Shown here: in pieces, positions 15,437-15,534 of the stretch
Layout: the number at the start of each line of letters is the position of its first letter
How positions within the stretch are numbered: the first letter of the stretch is position 1
Source: JBNJEM01 sp051745935
Lineage (GTDB): Bacteria; Planctomycetota; Planctomycetia; Pirellulales; Pirellulaceae
Length of the DNA: 15,534 nucleotides
Reading direction: 5' to 3'
Assembly: GCA_051745935.1 (NCBI GenBank)
Contig: JBNJEM010000106.1
Location: 1 to 15,534, forward strand
Notes under the pieces: model-generated
Databases searched by the model: none
What the model was told of the DNA's origin: nothing
Seen by the model: only the letters and a program-made list of their open reading frames with translations
Translations under genes and position numbers: made by a program

Positions 15437-15534
15437 TATTTCAGGCGGTTGGATTTGTTCGGGTGGAACGCTGCCCGGCGCAAGCCGTCCTCCCGTTGGT
15501 CGGACTCGCGGCGGAGAAAGTCATCCGCGACCGG
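15437..15534 (+). repeat. Dispersed ~100-bp intergenic repeat, copy 5 (cut by window end)
   Basis: Begins TATTTCAGGCGG like the others and reaches GACCGG at the window edge, so only the last few bases are missing. It has its own variants (TTTGTTCGGG, GCCCGGCG), intermediate between the other two subtypes. It lies upstream of the 14369-15265 gene, antisense to it. Confidence 0.9.

Noticed and set aside
3679..15534. Repeat as CRISPR
   Set aside because: Units are about 100 bp, kilobases apart except for one abutting pair, with no regular spacers and no cas genes.

Overview
The window looks like a chromosomal accessory region of a GC-rich member of the Planctomycetota (Lentisphaerota or Verrucomicrobiota are the alternatives). 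The reasons are two large hydrazine-synthase-alpha-like proteins with paired CxxCH haem motifs, an FGE/SUMF1-like domain fused to one of them, a CxPSR sulfatase, an exported EF-hand protein, a Tat-exported sugar-isomerase-like protein, loosely packed genes and long non-coding gaps. Taxonomy is inferred from gene content only.

Layout. 1-1424 (minus): Tat-exported L-fucose/arabinose-isomerase-like protein, running off the left edge. 1425-2341: long gap with a 16-bp tandem repeat just upstream of that gene. 2342-3373 (plus): asnA, ammonia-dependent asparagine synthetase, the only clearly housekeeping gene. 3679-3878: two tandem copies of a ~100-bp repeat, followed by an HzsA-like dihaem protein (3900-6296, plus). 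6297-6764: convergent gap rich in perfect inverted repeats, including a good terminator for the minus strand. 6765-7715 (minus): five-EF-hand secreted protein with a His/Arg-rich minisatellite. 7981-11436 (minus): HzsA-like dihaem protein fused to an FGE-like domain that lacks the first catalytic cysteine. 11798-13204 (minus): sulfatase. 13205-14207 (minus): remains of a two-gene unit, an ATPase with no Walker A followed one base later by the start of a TOPRIM-like protein that breaks off and runs in frame into the sulfatase. 14369-15265 (minus): exported protein of unknown function.

The main unexplained structure is the ~100-bp repeat. Five copies (3679, 3779, 11469, 14258, 15437) lie only between genes, all on the plus strand and independent of gene direction. 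They are highly conserved and can form several short hairpins. They look like a small non-autonomous dispersed element or structured-RNA repeat, not CRISPR, and not a clear integron attC site.

Functionally, most genes encode envelope or periplasmic proteins: dihaem propeller proteins, a calcium-binding protein, a sulfatase and a sugar-isomerase-like protein. This fits the planctomycete programme of handling sulfated polysaccharide, but the genes are too widely spaced to be one obvious operon. Nothing here supports anammox: no hydrazine synthase beta/gamma or hydrazine dehydrogenase gene is present.
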